Assembly (NCBI GenBank): GCA_022701275.1
Contig: CP031740.1
Location: forward strand, 5,655,001 to 5,719,000
DNA: 64,000 bases
Source: Microcoleus vaginatus PCC 9802
Lineage (GTDB): Bacteria; Cyanobacteriota; Cyanobacteriia; Cyanobacteriales; Microcoleaceae
Direction of reading: 5' to 3'
This document shows, one piece after another, positions 1 through 9,158 of the stretch. A program made the position numbers and the translations under genes. Numbering within the stretch: position 1 is the first letter of the stretch; every line of letters begins with the position of its first letter. The notes under the pieces are model-generated. The model saw nothing but the letters and a program-made list of their open reading frames with translations, did no database searches and was not told the DNA's origin.

Positions 1-316
1 GGAAATCCAGCGCTTGCACAGTCCCCGTTTCCGCCCGCCGCAGGAGCAAAAAACCCCCGCCACCGATACCCGCCGAAAAAGGCTCCACCACCGAAATCGC
101 CAAAGCCGTAGCAGCCGCCGCATCCACTGCATTGCCTCCCTGTTGCAGCAGGGCCAGCCCCGCAGCGCTCCCCAGATGGTGAGCCGAAACTGCCATGCCC
201 TGTTTGCTGCGCTGCTGTTGCAAGTTTGGCTGTAGCTGCTGCTGGCAGCCGCCCAACACCAAGACTGTTAGGCAACAAGTATAAATTTCCACTTTGCTCA
301 AGAAATTTGGCAACAT
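1..316 (-). CDS. ggt: Gamma-glutamyltransferase precursor, N-terminal part (runs off left edge)
   Basis: Read from an ATG at 316-314 down to the window start, the frame stays open for 105 codons. It begins with a lipoprotein signal (hydrophobic stretch ending LVLGGC, so lipidation at the Cys is likely). A classic gamma-glutamyltranspeptidase N-terminus follows: GMAVSAHHLGSAAG, LLQQGGNAVDAAAA, EPFSAGIGGGGFLL. In this family the enzyme transfers or hydrolyses gamma-glutamyl groups of glutathione in the periplasm after self-cleavage. The catalytic Thr and the C-terminal half lie outside the window. The lipobox suggests a membrane-tethered form. Small frames on the opposite strand here are shadows. 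Confidence 0.85.
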   Translation of the reverse strand, partial: MLPNFLSKVEIYTCCLTVLVLGGCQQQLQPNLQQQRSKQGMAVSAHHLGSAAGLALLQQGGNAVDAAAATALAISVVEPFSAGIGGGGFLLLRRAETGTVQALDF

Positions 317-1255
317 TTTTTACGGGTGATTCCAGGATTTTTTACAGTATAGTTTTACGATCGTCTTCCCTAAGACCTAGCGGCACAAAGTTCAATCGCA
401 GATAAATTACCTGTTATGACAGACGGGAAAACAATTTGACCCTGGGAGGCTCTCGCGGTACAAGAGGAAGAGAGAAAGGAGGGACAGCTTAGGGTAACTT
501 AATAATTAAACAAGTTAGAAAAAGCATCTTTTTTGAGAAAATACTGATTTCACAAAATCTGATGAACGCAGAAAAACGGCGTTTGTGATTTACTGTAGGA
601 AAAATTAAAGAGGCAAATCATATAAACAGTATTCATAAAGCTTCGGACTTTTCAATTTATTTTTTTTCATATCCTGATTAAGCAGCAGCAAAACAATCAG
701 TATTTTAGGTGATTGCTATGGTCATGCAACACATAGCAGACTTAGCATAGCAGTTTTTGGGCAGTGGTTCGACTGGTAAGTGAATCAATAAAAAAGGATT
801 TACCCAATCTTGCCCTCAAGTGGGATTAAATAATTATAATTAGGTTTGTAGTGAGGAATCAAAGTCCTTACTCGCCCCCCCCTGGCACATGACAAACAAT
901 TTTATGCTCAGCGATTAACCGGAATCAATGTGAGTCAGAAACCCGGTTTTTTAGTAGTTCTAGAGTTCTCAAACCAATAATTTTGGGTGAGGCTGGCTTT
1001 TTCTGGGTAAGCCGTATTAAAGCAAAAATATCCGCTCAAATTTATGACAACTCCAGTCCCCGGAAAAAACCCTCAATCCCTCGCACCCGTCGCCTTTGTG
1101 TCAGACAAATTGCCCGCCAAATAATAGTCTGCACTCCGGCTGCTAAGGGCTGTCCCATCCTTATGGTAGATAACACTGACATCGGTAAATCTGTTATATT
1201 GGCAGTATGTAGGCAAGTTTCCTGACTACAGGTACTTGCACGTAAAGGAGTTAGA
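317..1255. other. Long intergenic region without a supported gene
   Basis: About 940 bases between the divergent ggt and glycosyltransferase genes. Reading frames on either strand at 983-1461 have no protein-like composition and partly overlap the glycosyltransferase start. The stretch is AT-rich in its first half and must hold the promoters of both genes. The only recognisable element is the AGAAACCCGGTTTTTT-type repeat at 936-954. Confidence 0.5.
936..954 (+). repeat. Dispersed AGAAACCCGGTTTTTT repeat, solitary copy
   Basis: The sequence CAGAAACCCGGTTTTTTAG matches the arms of the inverted repeat at 30098-30163 except at one central base, and a shorter version occurs at 21285-21298. Here only one arm is present. 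It is probably a remnant of a small palindromic element. Confidence 0.5.
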
Positions 1256-2347
1256 GTGTCTGCTGAGAGACTATACTTCGGCGAACAACTACCAAACCAC
1301 ACCTTAATGCAAGTTATGAACAGCCAAAAAGTCAGCGTAATCATTCCTGCATTCAATGCTGCCGACACTCTGGCCGAGACAGTTGCCTCCGTACTCAATG
1401 GTACCCACAAGAATCTAGAAATTTTAATTGTTGATGACTGCTCTACTGATGCTACTGACAAAGTGGCTGCTAAGCTGGTAGAGCAAGATTCGAGAATTCA
1501 ATACTTCAGGAATTCCCAAAATTACGGGGTTTCTAAGTCGAGAAATTTAATGATATATCGCGCCACGGGCGAGTATGTAGCGTTTATCGACAGCGACGAT
1601 ACCTGGGAACCCAATAAGTTAGAAGTTTGTTTGAAGATGCTCGCAGACAATCCCGAAGTCAAAGCTGTGGCTCACGCTTTGCGATATTTAGACAAGCACG
1701 GTAAGAAGTTGAGTTATATTCCCACCTATCCTACCACTAAAGCAGAAATGCAGGCGATTAAGGAGACAGGGGAAAGTCCTTGGGTTTTCCCGTCTTCTGT
1801 TGTAGTTGATCGCTCCATTCTTCTCAAAGAAGGCGGGTTTGCAGAAGATTGGCAGGTAGGAGAAGATACAGAGTTATTTACCAAACTTGCTCAAAAGTAT
1901 GGCTTGCTAGCGGCGACAGAACCTTTGGGGAATTATCGAATTAGAGGGAAATCTCTCACAGATAAGCACTGGCTGAAAAAGCGCATAGCTTCTGAGTGTG
2001 TCAAGGAAAACCAACTGCGCCGGCTGCGGGGAGAAAAAGAGTTATCACTCCACGAGTACGAACAGTTATGTTTTAAGAATTTGCCGCTTTTGCAAAGGCT
2101 TAACAAATTTCGAGAAGTTTTGGCCCTGCACTACATGAGAAAGCTGGGACAAAGTTGGCTAAATCGGGAGGTTTTGCCTACTATTGTTTACGGCATCACT
2201 ACCACAGTGCTCAATCCTAAAGCTACTGTGGACAAGTGGAAATGGATGAAGAATCACGAAAAGTTGAGTCATCACACCGCAGAAGGTATTGCTCATTCGC
2301 CAGAATTAAACCCCCAGCGATCGTCTGAAATCGGGGGGCTGTCCTAA
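1256..2347 (+). CDS. Family 2 glycosyltransferase
   Basis: A 363-residue GT-A fold enzyme predicted to move a sugar from a nucleotide-sugar donor to a cell-surface polysaccharide or lipid; donor and acceptor cannot be told from sequence. The GT2 domain starts at about residue 25 (VSVIIPAFNAADTL). It shows the nucleotide-binding ILIVDDCSTDATD and the metal-binding DxD-like AFIDSDDTWEPNK. The C-terminal third is family-variable. The GTG at 1256 is preferred because AAAGGAG lies 5 bases upstream; an ATG at about 1316 just before the GT domain is the alternative. It stands alone, with long gaps on both sides. Confidence 0.85.
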   Translation: MSAERLYFGEQLPNHTLMQVMNSQKVSVIIPAFNAADTLAETVASVLNGTHKNLEILIVDDCSTDATDKVAAKLVEQDSRIQYFRNSQNYGVSKSRNLMIYRATGEYVAFIDSDDTWEPNKLEVCLKMLADNPEVKAVAHALRYLDKHGKKLSYIPTYPTTKAEMQAIKETGESPWVFPSSVVVDRSILLKEGGFAEDWQVGEDTELFTKLAQKYGLLAATEPLGNYRIRGKSLTDKHWLKKRIASECVKENQLRRLRGEKELSLHEYEQLCFKNLPLLQRLNKFREVLALHYMRKLGQSWLNREVLPTIVYGITTTVLNPKATVDKWKWMKNHEKLSHHTAEGIAHSPELNPQRSSEIGGLS

Positions 2348-2825
2348 AGGATGCTATAGTTGTATGCGGGTTTAGTCAAGAAATTAGGTGCTGCCAATAC
2401 AGCCGAATCGAAGCCGATCGCCAAGGGCTGGTTAATACGCCATATTCGGGTTTTTAGCCGTATTTGACTGTTAATATTCTGTCTGAGCAATTACCGGCAA
2501 TACTAATTACAAGCGCTTGCAGCCGTGCGATGGGAGACAATATAAAAATTTTATGAAAGTCGCCAGCCGATGTCAGCCTTGATTTATTGAACCGCCAGCT
2601 TCAACCCTATACAGCGTGCAAATAGCAGCGTGCGCCCGCCGTGCTATTTGTGGCCAAAACAGTTACACTAAATATCATACATAAGTAAAGAGCAAAGTTT
2701 ATTGAATGAAAAAATGGGTAGCCCACCCTTTTTTCCCACATAAAATAAAAACAAAACTTTAGCAAAAATTCTGCTTTCTCCCTTCAGAGGAAGAGCGCCT
2801 TTTTATTTGGAATTAGATTGAATTT
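2348..2825. other. Intergenic region with a small inverted repeat
   Basis: No supported gene. An inverted repeat CAAATAGCA / TGCTATTTG spans 2619-2650 with a GC-rich loop. It could form a hairpin between the glycosyltransferase and DUF1350 genes, but no T-run follows, so it is not a clear terminator. Confidence 0.4.
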
Positions 2826-3593
2826 ATGGACTGGCAAGAAATTTCTGGCAATTGGGTATTAATTCCCTCAAGACCGATCGGGATCGTACATTTTCTCGGC
2901 GGTGCATTTGTGGCGACAGCACCGCAACTCACCTATCGCTGGCTGTTAGAGGCTTTGGGGAATCAAGGATATCTTGTAGTCGCAACGCCGTTTGTCAATA
3001 CTTTGGATCATATTGCGATCGCCCGCGATGTGCTCAACAAATTTGAAAATGCCCTCGATCGCCTGCGGGGCAGTAAATTGCTCAAATCTTCCTATCTCCC
3101 CATTTACGGTATGGGACACAGCATGGGATGCAAACTGCACTTGCTGATCGGTTCTGTATTTGACATAGAAAGGGCAGGCAATATTCTGATTTCTTTCAAC
3201 AATTATGCGGCATCCGAAGCAATCCCCATTGTCGAGCAAATTTCCCCCGTCTTTAACGTCGAGTTTACCCCTTCCCCGCAAGAGACTAATCGCCTCGTCC
3301 AAGATAGCTATCAAATTCGGCGCAATCTTTTAGTCAAATTTAACGGCGACAACATCGACCAAACCCTGCTGTTGACAAAACTGCTAAAAGCACGATTTCC
3401 CGAGATGATTACAGTTCAGACTCTGACTGGCAACCATCAAACGCCCTTGGGGCAAGATGTTAGCTGGCCTGTGGGTCAAATTTTTACACCCTTCGACGCG
3501 ATCGGGCAATGGGTCAAACAAGAAGTGTATCGAGAATTAAATGAATTAAAACGGACAATTCTGCTGTGGCTTAATCCTCTGTCCCGCGTTTAA
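2826..3593 (+). CDS. DUF1350 family alpha/beta-hydrolase-like protein
   Basis: 255 residues matching the DUF1350 family of cyanobacteria and plastids. Visible features are the N-terminal HFLGGAFVATAPQLTYR signature, YLVVATPFVNTLDH, and a nucleophile-elbow-like GMGHSMGCK around residue 98-106. Members have an alpha/beta-hydrolase fold, but their substrate is not established. The ATG at 2826 gives the family's usual N-terminus although no strong ribosome site precedes it. It converges with the kinase gene at 3609, leaving 15 bases between stop codons. Confidence 0.8.
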   Translation: MDWQEISGNWVLIPSRPIGIVHFLGGAFVATAPQLTYRWLLEALGNQGYLVVATPFVNTLDHIAIARDVLNKFENALDRLRGSKLLKSSYLPIYGMGHSMGCKLHLLIGSVFDIERAGNILISFNNYAASEAIPIVEQISPVFNVEFTPSPQETNRLVQDSYQIRRNLLVKFNGDNIDQTLLLTKLLKARFPEMITVQTLTGNHQTPLGQDVSWPVGQIFTPFDAIGQWVKQEVYRELNELKRTILLWLNPLSRV

Positions 3594-3608
3594 AACCCGA
3601 TGAACCCA

Positions 3609-4127
3609 TTAATCAGAAATTTCCTCTACCACTTCCAAAATATCATCTTCATTGTTCGGCGTTGAGACAGGAGTATAATTTTTGACCATCGACAAACAGT
3701 TCCGTCCATCAGCCGTTCTCACATAACTAATACTGTCTGCGATGTCTTTAATCAATTTTAGACCCCGCCCGCCCGGAGAGTTAATATCGACTTTTTCCGA
3801 AATATCTTTGATTTTTTGCTCTAAATCAAACGGATCGCCCGAGTCCCAAATTTTAATCTCTAAAGATTCAGCGAACACCGCCACCTGAATCTCAACACGC
3901 AAATCCGGTGGTTTGCCCTTGTGGGCGTGACGCACCGCATTCGTAAAGCCCTCAGCCAAAGCTAACTGACACCGTATCCACACACTTGTAGGAATTCGCG
4001 AGTCGTACAATTGTCCAAACCACGACAAAACCCAGCTTAATCCACTCAGACCTGTATTGACTTGAAGATCCGCTTTTTTTAGCATCGGCAACTTTTCGGA
4101 ACCCTTTAATTCAATCACGCTCACCAC
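3609..4127 (-). CDS. Anti-sigma-factor-type serine kinase (HATPase, RsbW-like)
   Basis: 172 residues with the GHKL ATPase fold of RsbW/SpoIIAB-type kinases: the N-box ALAEGFTNAVRHAHK, the G1 box KIWDSGDPFD, and the G2 box PGGRGLKLIKDIAD. Such kinases phosphorylate a STAS antagonist protein and otherwise bind a sigma factor or another target. A STAS protein (5738) and a PP2C phosphatase (4539) lie just downstream, so all three parts of a partner switch are clustered. The start at 4127 is tentative; a later Met (MLKKADLQVN) would give the more usual length. Confidence 0.85.
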   Translation of the reverse strand: MVSVIELKGSEKLPMLKKADLQVNTGLSGLSWVLSWFGQLYDSRIPTSVWIRCQLALAEGFTNAVRHAHKGKPPDLRVEIQVAVFAESLEIKIWDSGDPFDLEQKIKDISEKVDINSPGGRGLKLIKDIADSISYVRTADGRNCLSMVKNYTPVSTPNNEDDILEVVEEISD

Positions 4128-4538
4128 AGAAGTTCTTCATCGGCCCGTGGGCAAAATACAACCAGAAAAAATACGATGAGACAAAATACAACGGCGGCAA
4201 AATTGAATGGTAGTTTGAGGATACTAGCTTTGGTGGGCCGTCGAGCGATGTCTAATCCACTAATCGGTTAGTCACTATACCATAAATAGCACTTTCATGT
4301 CAACCAGCGACTGTGGCAAATAAAAGTCTATAAAAATTTATATTCTGAGTATAAACTGAGTGAAGTTCGATCACGCCAAATTTTCCTCAAATTTTAACGT
4401 AAATTGAACTCAACAACCCGCTGTCAAAAGCAATTACCTCGAAAGCGATGTCAATAAACTATACTCAATCTCAGACAAGGGCGCTGACAGGATATATTTT
4501 AAATGACCCCCAGACCTTGAAAAACTTGTAGTACCTAA
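4128..4538. other. Divergent promoter region of the partner-switching genes
   Basis: An AT-rich gap of 411 bases between two outward-reading regulatory genes. It must contain both promoters. I see no recognisable operator or RNA gene. Confidence 0.4.
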
Positions 4539-5681
4539 GTGCCCATGTTTCAAATTCTGGTTATTGACGATGATACGGCTGTTCAAGAACTGCTGAGAAG
4601 AACCCTGAAAAAACAGGGTTACGAAGTAACAGTAGCAAGCAATGGCGAAGACGGTGTAGCCCAGGCGCAAAAATTGCGTCCGGCCCTGATAATTTGCGAT
4701 TGGATCATGCCGCGCTTGACCGGCATCGATGTCTGCCGTCGAGTCAAGGCAGATCCGGATCTGTCAACTACACAATTCTTTTTGTTGACTTCTTTGGGTT
4801 CGATCGCCGATCGAGTCAAAGGCCTCGACGCCGGTGCCGACGATTTTATCTCCAAGCCGATCGAACTCAACGAGTTACAGGCGAGAGTACGCGCGGGATT
4901 GAGGCTGCACCAACTCAGCCGAGATTTGAAAATAGCCAAGCAAAGTCTGGAAGCAGAGTTAGCCGAGGCCGCCGAGTACGTGCAATCGCTGCTGCCAGAT
5001 CCGATGACGGAACCTTTTAGCATCGAGGCAAAATTCATTCCCTCCCGGCAGTTGGGGGGAGATTGCTTCGACTACAACTGGCTAGATGCCGATTATTTGG
5101 CGATTTACTTGCTCGACGTAGCCGGTCACGGTTTGCGGGCGGCGCTGCCTTCGGTGGCCGTGCTGAATTTGCTGCGATCGCGCACGCTCCCCAACATAGA
5201 CTACTACAAACCCAGCGACGTTTTGCGCGCCCTGAACACCACCTTCCAGATGAGCTACCAAAATGACAAGTATTTCACCATCTGGTATGGCGTTTACAAC
5301 CGCATTTCTCGCCAGCTAGTTTATGCCAGCGCCGGCCATCCACCGGCCGTGTTGATTTCCCAGTCCCCTGCGAGCACCGCTAAAATCCAGCGATTAAAAA
5401 CCCCCGGAATGCCGGTCGGGATGTTCCCCGACGCCCCCTATGTCGATAATTGCTGCGATGTCGAGGATTTGAGCACTCTCTACATCTTTAGCGACGGGGT
5501 ATACGAGATCCACCAACCTGACGGCAATATCTGGGGGCTTGACCCTTTCGTAGATTTGTTAGCAGCTTACAACGGTGCAAGTGCCGACCAGTTAGAGCTG
5601 GTTTTGAACTACATTCAAAAGTTGAACGCTAAAGCAGTTTTTGATGATGATTGGTCTTTACTCAAGGTAAACTTTGGCTAG
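4539..5681 (+). CDS. Response regulator with PP2C-type (SpoIIE/RsbU) phosphatase output
   Basis: About 380 residues. A receiver domain (about 1-125) has acidic DDD at 10-12, phospho-acceptor Asp54 in IICDWIMP, and the conserved Lys in DFISKPIEL. A short helical linker leads to a PP2C/SpoIIE domain (about 150-380) with metal-binding motifs GGDCFDYNWL, YLLDVAGHGLRAAL and FSDGVYE. Phosphorylation of the receiver should switch the phosphatase, which dephosphorylates a STAS protein, probably the one at 5738. A GTG (4539) and an ATG (4545) are both possible starts; the ATG gives the more usual MFQILVIDDD beginning. Confidence 0.92.
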   Translation: MPMFQILVIDDDTAVQELLRRTLKKQGYEVTVASNGEDGVAQAQKLRPALIICDWIMPRLTGIDVCRRVKADPDLSTTQFFLLTSLGSIADRVKGLDAGADDFISKPIELNELQARVRAGLRLHQLSRDLKIAKQSLEAELAEAAEYVQSLLPDPMTEPFSIEAKFIPSRQLGGDCFDYNWLDADYLAIYLLDVAGHGLRAALPSVAVLNLLRSRTLPNIDYYKPSDVLRALNTTFQMSYQNDKYFTIWYGVYNRISRQLVYASAGHPPAVLISQSPASTAKIQRLKTPGMPVGMFPDAPYVDNCCDVEDLSTLYIFSDGVYEIHQPDGNIWGLDPFVDLLAAYNGASADQLELVLNYIQKLNAKAVFDDDWSLLKVNFG

Positions 5682-5737
5682 CTGACTTCTTGCATTGCAT
5701 CTGCGACCAAATAGCAAGAAGGCAGCAGCCCAAAGAT

Positions 5738-6064
5738 TTAGTTAGTTGAGGGAATTTTGCTATTAAAAGCATCGCGGGTCGGAAATATCTCGAAAACTCG
5801 ATCCATGCTGGTGAGTTCAAATAAGATGCGGATTTGCTCGTTGATAGAACAGACAACTAATTGACTCCCAGCGGCCCGGACTGTTTTGAGCGCTAAGACT
5901 AAAGCGCCCAAACCAGAACTATCCATAAATGTCACATCAGTGAAGTCTATCAATACCACATCGGCTCCCGCTTCCACTAGGTCGCTAATCTCTTGGCGGA
6001 ATTGACTTGCCTTGGTGCCGTCTAAAATGCCAGAGGGCTGAATAATTTTAACTACAGGACTCAT
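5738..6064 (-). CDS. STAS-domain anti-sigma-factor antagonist (RsbV-like)
   Basis: 108 residues from the ATG at 6064 (MSPVVKIIQPSG). A longer in-frame extension to 6136 is not conserved-looking and was left out. The STAS signature VVLIDFTDVTFMDSSGLGAL carries the serine normally phosphorylated by the partner kinase. Unphosphorylated, such proteins bind the RsbW-type kinase and free its target. It reads toward the phosphatase gene and converges with it, 56 bases between stops. Its position beside kinase and phosphatase genes supports a self-contained switch; the final target, sigma factor or otherwise, is not in this window. Confidence 0.9.
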   Translation of the reverse strand: MSPVVKIIQPSGILDGTKASQFRQEISDLVEAGADVVLIDFTDVTFMDSSGLGALVLALKTVRAAGSQLVVCSINEQIRILFELTSMDRVFEIFPTRDAFNSKIPSTN

Positions 6065-6153
6065 ATTTTGCGGTGGGAATGTCAGAATTTCTAGCCAGAC
6101 TAGGCTAGTATAGCTGCGAGATGGACTCCGATCCAAATAAGAGAGTGGGATTT

Positions 6154-6384
6154 CTAAGACATTTTCACTCTTAAAGGCAGCGCCCAGCAGCCTCTAAACA
6201 GTCCAAGAAACTGATTCAGCTTACTTGTATGCTTCCTCAATATCTTCAGAGCGCCCTTAGCATCGGCGTTGACTGCCCACCCAATAGCTGTGCGGTAAAG
6301 TCCACAATGGATACGTTTGCGACTGAATTTATAGGTATTGGGCCTGTCTGCATTCCATAGGGGGAGATTGACATCTTCGACTTT
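6154..6384 (-). pseudogene. TnpB (IS200/IS605-type) C-terminal remnant
   Basis: Reading down from 6384, an open frame of about 76 codons carries the C-terminal signature of cyanobacterial TnpB proteins: YKFSRKRIHCGLYRTA then WAVNADAKGALKILRK, which includes the last RuvC aspartate (NAD). Everything upstream is missing, so the fragment cannot be active. It lies directly after the MFS stop codon (TGA at 6385-6387) in the same frame. An old insertion may therefore have trimmed the end of the transporter gene. No start codon is present. Confidence 0.75.
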
Positions 6385-7485
6385 TCATCGACTTAGGATA
6401 ATTTTCGATTTCAACACCCACCACAGCGACAGAGCAGATACCATAACAATCAAAGCGGAAACAGCCGGTATGCCAGCGATCTGGCTCAAACCACCCATCA
6501 CTGGAATACCGCCCACAATAATCGCGAGTCCGAGTGCAAAACCTGTGGCTGTGGCTGGCTGTTGTGGCATAATTTTGGCTGTGGCGGCGAGGGTGACAGG
6601 AATACTCGACTGGAGTAGTGCTAAACCAAGAATTAAAGTGAGGTAATTTGGTGGATAAAATAATAATAAAACTGCGGCAATTGTGAGGGAAACAATTGTG
6701 TAGCGCCTCCAGCCCCAGCGCTGTGCGAAAATACCGCCAAAGACTTTGGCAATACCGGCGACAAAGGCGATCGCAACGAGCTGATTGAGATGCCTTTGTA
6801 AGAGGAACTGGAAGCTAGTCCAGACGGTGGAAGTGAGCGCGATCGCGCTCAGTAGTACCAATAACACCCAGTCATCTAATTGGATATATTCGATTGTTTC
6901 CTTCCCAGACAGAGCCTGGTCATGGGAGAACATATCATATTTTGACAAGTCAATTATGGCAACGATCGCCATCATGAAACCGAGTAGTATTACTATTGGC
7001 AAGCTAACTTTGTAACCCGTCCATCCCCACGCACCACCTAATGTTAAACCGATCACTCCTGGTGCGGCAAAAATTCCCGGGCCAGTAGTACGATTAGGAG
7101 TAGCAGTTAATGCTAAAGCGCCGCCACCTACATGAAAAGCCGCCGAACCAATTCCTGCTAAAATTACAGCTAGTTGAGAATGCCATTGAGCGATCGCTAA
7201 TCCCAATAAAAGCGAAAACAATCCCCCCAAAACAGCTAGACGAGGACGTTGGAATTTATCTGTCAGCATTCCCGCCAATGGCTGATAGCCAAAACCCAGA
7301 ATGTTGTAGAGAATAATCAGCCAACTTGCTTGCTCTAAAGACATCGTGCGGGGCAAACTTCCTAACAGAAACCCCGCGGCTGCATCAGCTAAACCGTGAG
7401 CAATACCAAGAATTAAGGAGAGGGAAATAGCAGAAAGGTAAATAGTTGGTTGGTGCAACCGGAATTTATGTTGATAGTTTGGCAT
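6385..7485 (-). CDS. Major facilitator superfamily transporter
   Basis: 366 residues with about 11-12 hydrophobic segments and the MFS loop motif PLAGMLTDKFQRPR between helices 2 and 3. The first helix (GIAHGLADAAAGFLLG) resembles the fosmidomycin-resistance branch of MFS, but the substrate cannot be assigned. The C-terminus is slightly short for the superfamily and abuts a TnpB fragment in the same frame, so a little of the natural end may be lost. It is transcribed leftward, away from the small genes at 7.5-8.4 kb. Confidence 0.85.
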   Translation of the reverse strand: MPNYQHKFRLHQPTIYLSAISLSLILGIAHGLADAAAGFLLGSLPRTMSLEQASWLIILYNILGFGYQPLAGMLTDKFQRPRLAVLGGLFSLLLGLAIAQWHSQLAVILAGIGSAAFHVGGGALALTATPNRTTGPGIFAAPGVIGLTLGGAWGWTGYKVSLPIVILLGFMMAIVAIIDLSKYDMFSHDQALSGKETIEYIQLDDWVLLVLLSAIALTSTVWTSFQFLLQRHLNQLVAIAFVAGIAKVFGGIFAQRWGWRRYTIVSLTIAAVLLLFYPPNYLTLILGLALLQSSIPVTLAATAKIMPQQPATATGFALGLAIIVGGIPVMGGLSQIAGIPAVSALIVMVSALSLWWVLKSKIILSR

Positions 7486-7563
7486 TGGATTAGATATAGC
7501 ACTTGACAGTTTTGGTCATAAACCTCGTTTCTTTGCGCCGTCGATATCTTATCGTTCACGCAA

Positions 7564-7872
7564 TCAAAATCGAGCGCTTTTATCTGAGCAACCAGGAGGA
7601 CATTGAAAAGCACCATCAACCAATTGCGGTATTTCAGGAGCTTTCATAGATGGCTTGTCAGTTTCACAAATGCCTTGCATGAATTTGTCATGCTCCTTGT
7701 CTTTAACAATAAATATTGTAACTTGGTAACTTTTGAGATCGTTTATTTTGCTCGTGGCTGTGAAATTAGCTTTCGTTGCATCTCCCTGAAAATCATATCG
7801 ATAAAATCCATATCTAGTTTTTTTTTCGGGATTTTAATTATTCCCAATTATTAGCCAAGCGCTTTTTCTCAT
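7564..7872 (-). pseudogene. Small protein gene with in-frame stop codon
   Basis: From an ATG at 7872 the frame runs 103 codons to a TGA at 7564. Codon 13 is TAA (7836-7834). The stretch after the stop reads like real protein: YRYDFQGDATKANF, INDLKSYQVTIFIVKDKEHDKF, then a Cys-containing tail GAFQCPPGCSDK. I do not recognise the family. Either a nonsense mutation has broken the gene, or it starts at a non-standard codon after the stop; a 9-base A-run just after the TAA could also hide an indel. Confidence 0.4.
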
Positions 7873-7981
7873 AGTAGAAGTTTCTCTGCCAGCTAATATA
7901 ACTTCGTATGTCACTTCTCACTTCCCAGGATATCATTGGAGGATTAGATGTTACAAAGGGACTTCCACCATTGTTATAGCC

Positions 7982-8398
7982 TCAAGTAGAAATAAGAGCC
8001 AAGCAAAGAATTATGTAACTCGCCAAATTGCTGAAGCCTGAAAATAGGACGATTTGGCATCTCGGAATATTGTTAGTTTTGAAAAAAATGCCATAAATTA
8101 AAGATTCAATATAAGAAGAAAGCAGGAAGCTGCTAATTAGTAAAATTAGTGTTTCACTCCCATCTCTAGAAAACGGATCGTTAAATAATAAAAGAGGAAG
8201 TCCTACAATAGAGGTAGCAATATTTGCCACTAAAACTGGGACGAACAACCTGGAAAAACCAATAGCAATTTCCGACGATTTCAAACAGAGAAAAATAACT
8301 AGCACCTCAACGGGAATAATGCTGGCAAAAACCAAGATATTACCAGTTTGTGACAGAAAAAAAGGGGCCGCTACATCGGCTACAATTACTTGAGCCAT
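7982..8398 (-). CDS. Small integral membrane protein of unknown function
   Basis: 138 residues with about four hydrophobic segments: an N-terminal one (GNILVFASIIPVEVLVIFL), one around VPVLVANIATSIVGLPLLLF, one at ILLISSFLLSSYI, and a C-terminal one. The start is supported by AAGGA about 7 bases before the ATG at 8398. No catalytic motif is visible. It lies between two leftward genes with gaps on both sides, so no operon context helps. Confidence 0.6.
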   Translation of the reverse strand: MAQVIVADVAAPFFLSQTGNILVFASIIPVEVLVIFLCLKSSEIAIGFSRLFVPVLVANIATSIVGLPLLLFNDPFSRDGSETLILLISSFLLSSYIESLIYGIFFKTNNIPRCQIVLFSGFSNLASYIILCLALIST

Positions 8399-8449
8399 AG
8401 GGTTATCCTTGTTATTCAGAATGACAACTAATGGACAAATTACAATAGC

Positions 8450-9082
8450 TCAAACCAAGCTAACTTTGGCGCGGTAGAGGAGTTTGTCCCCTTGTCTGTA
8501 GCCTGTGTAGCGGACTTTGACGGGTTCTCCGGGCTCGGCTGTTCCTTCCATGAGCTGGTGCTGTTGGGGGTTGTAGGGAATCTGGGCTCCGACTGGGGCG
8601 ATCGACTCCACTCCCCAATGCTCCAATAACTGCTCGACGGGCCGCAGCAAGGGCAGTAGTTTCTGAGCCCGCAAGTTGTGATTTTCCTGAGCTTTGCTCG
8701 CAGCAGTCGGCCACTGCAACATCCAAGATTCTAAAATTTGCACGCTAGATAGCTGGAATTCCTGCAGCAAAGATTCTCGCTGCTGTTCGAGCGAAGCTTG
8801 CAGGCGCTGATATTCTTGTTCTACGGCTGTCGGTGGTGCCTGTTCTAACTCTACATAGTCTGGCGCCAAGGTTGCGAGCAGTTCGGTTAAGGAAATTTGT
8901 AAAGCTTGACTGATTTTGAGCAGGATGTCGGCTCGGGTTTGCAAAGCTAAGCCGCGACGCAGACGACTTAGCTGGATATCGGAAACTCCTGCTTTTTGGC
9001 TGAGTTCTCGATCGCTCGAAAGCCCCGCCTGTTGCATCAGGCGTTGCAGTTGAGGAGAATAATCTGGAATATTGGCAGTCAC
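8450..9082 (-). CDS. HTH-containing GrpE-like protein
   Basis: From the GTG at 9082 the protein is 210 residues. An XRE-type helix-turn-helix (LMQQAGLSSDRELSQKAG, SRLRRGLALQTRADILLKIS) is followed by a coiled coil (about 80-115) and a C-terminal beta domain like that of GrpE: SIAPVGAQIPYNPQQHQLM and GEPVKVRYTGYRQGDKLL. GrpE is the nucleotide-exchange factor of DnaK. Joined to an HTH, the protein may couple chaperone contact with DNA binding; this is inference. The frame extends to an ATG at 9184, but that start lies in a repeat hairpin and is unlikely. Confidence 0.65.
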   Translation of the reverse strand: MTANIPDYSPQLQRLMQQAGLSSDRELSQKAGVSDIQLSRLRRGLALQTRADILLKISQALQISLTELLATLAPDYVELEQAPPTAVEQEYQRLQASLEQQRESLLQEFQLSSVQILESWMLQWPTAASKAQENHNLRAQKLLPLLRPVEQLLEHWGVESIAPVGAQIPYNPQQHQLMEGTAEPGEPVKVRYTGYRQGDKLLYRAKVSLV

Positions 9083-9158
9083 GAAAAACTCATCCAAATT
9101 AATAAATGGACATATTCTCGATCCTAAGCTGTCAGGAGCATTAACGAAATACATTTTT

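Noticed and set aside
7603..7854. Plus-strand 83-codon hydrophobic frame
   Set aside because: The minus strand of the same stretch has better protein character (broken gene at 7564-7872).
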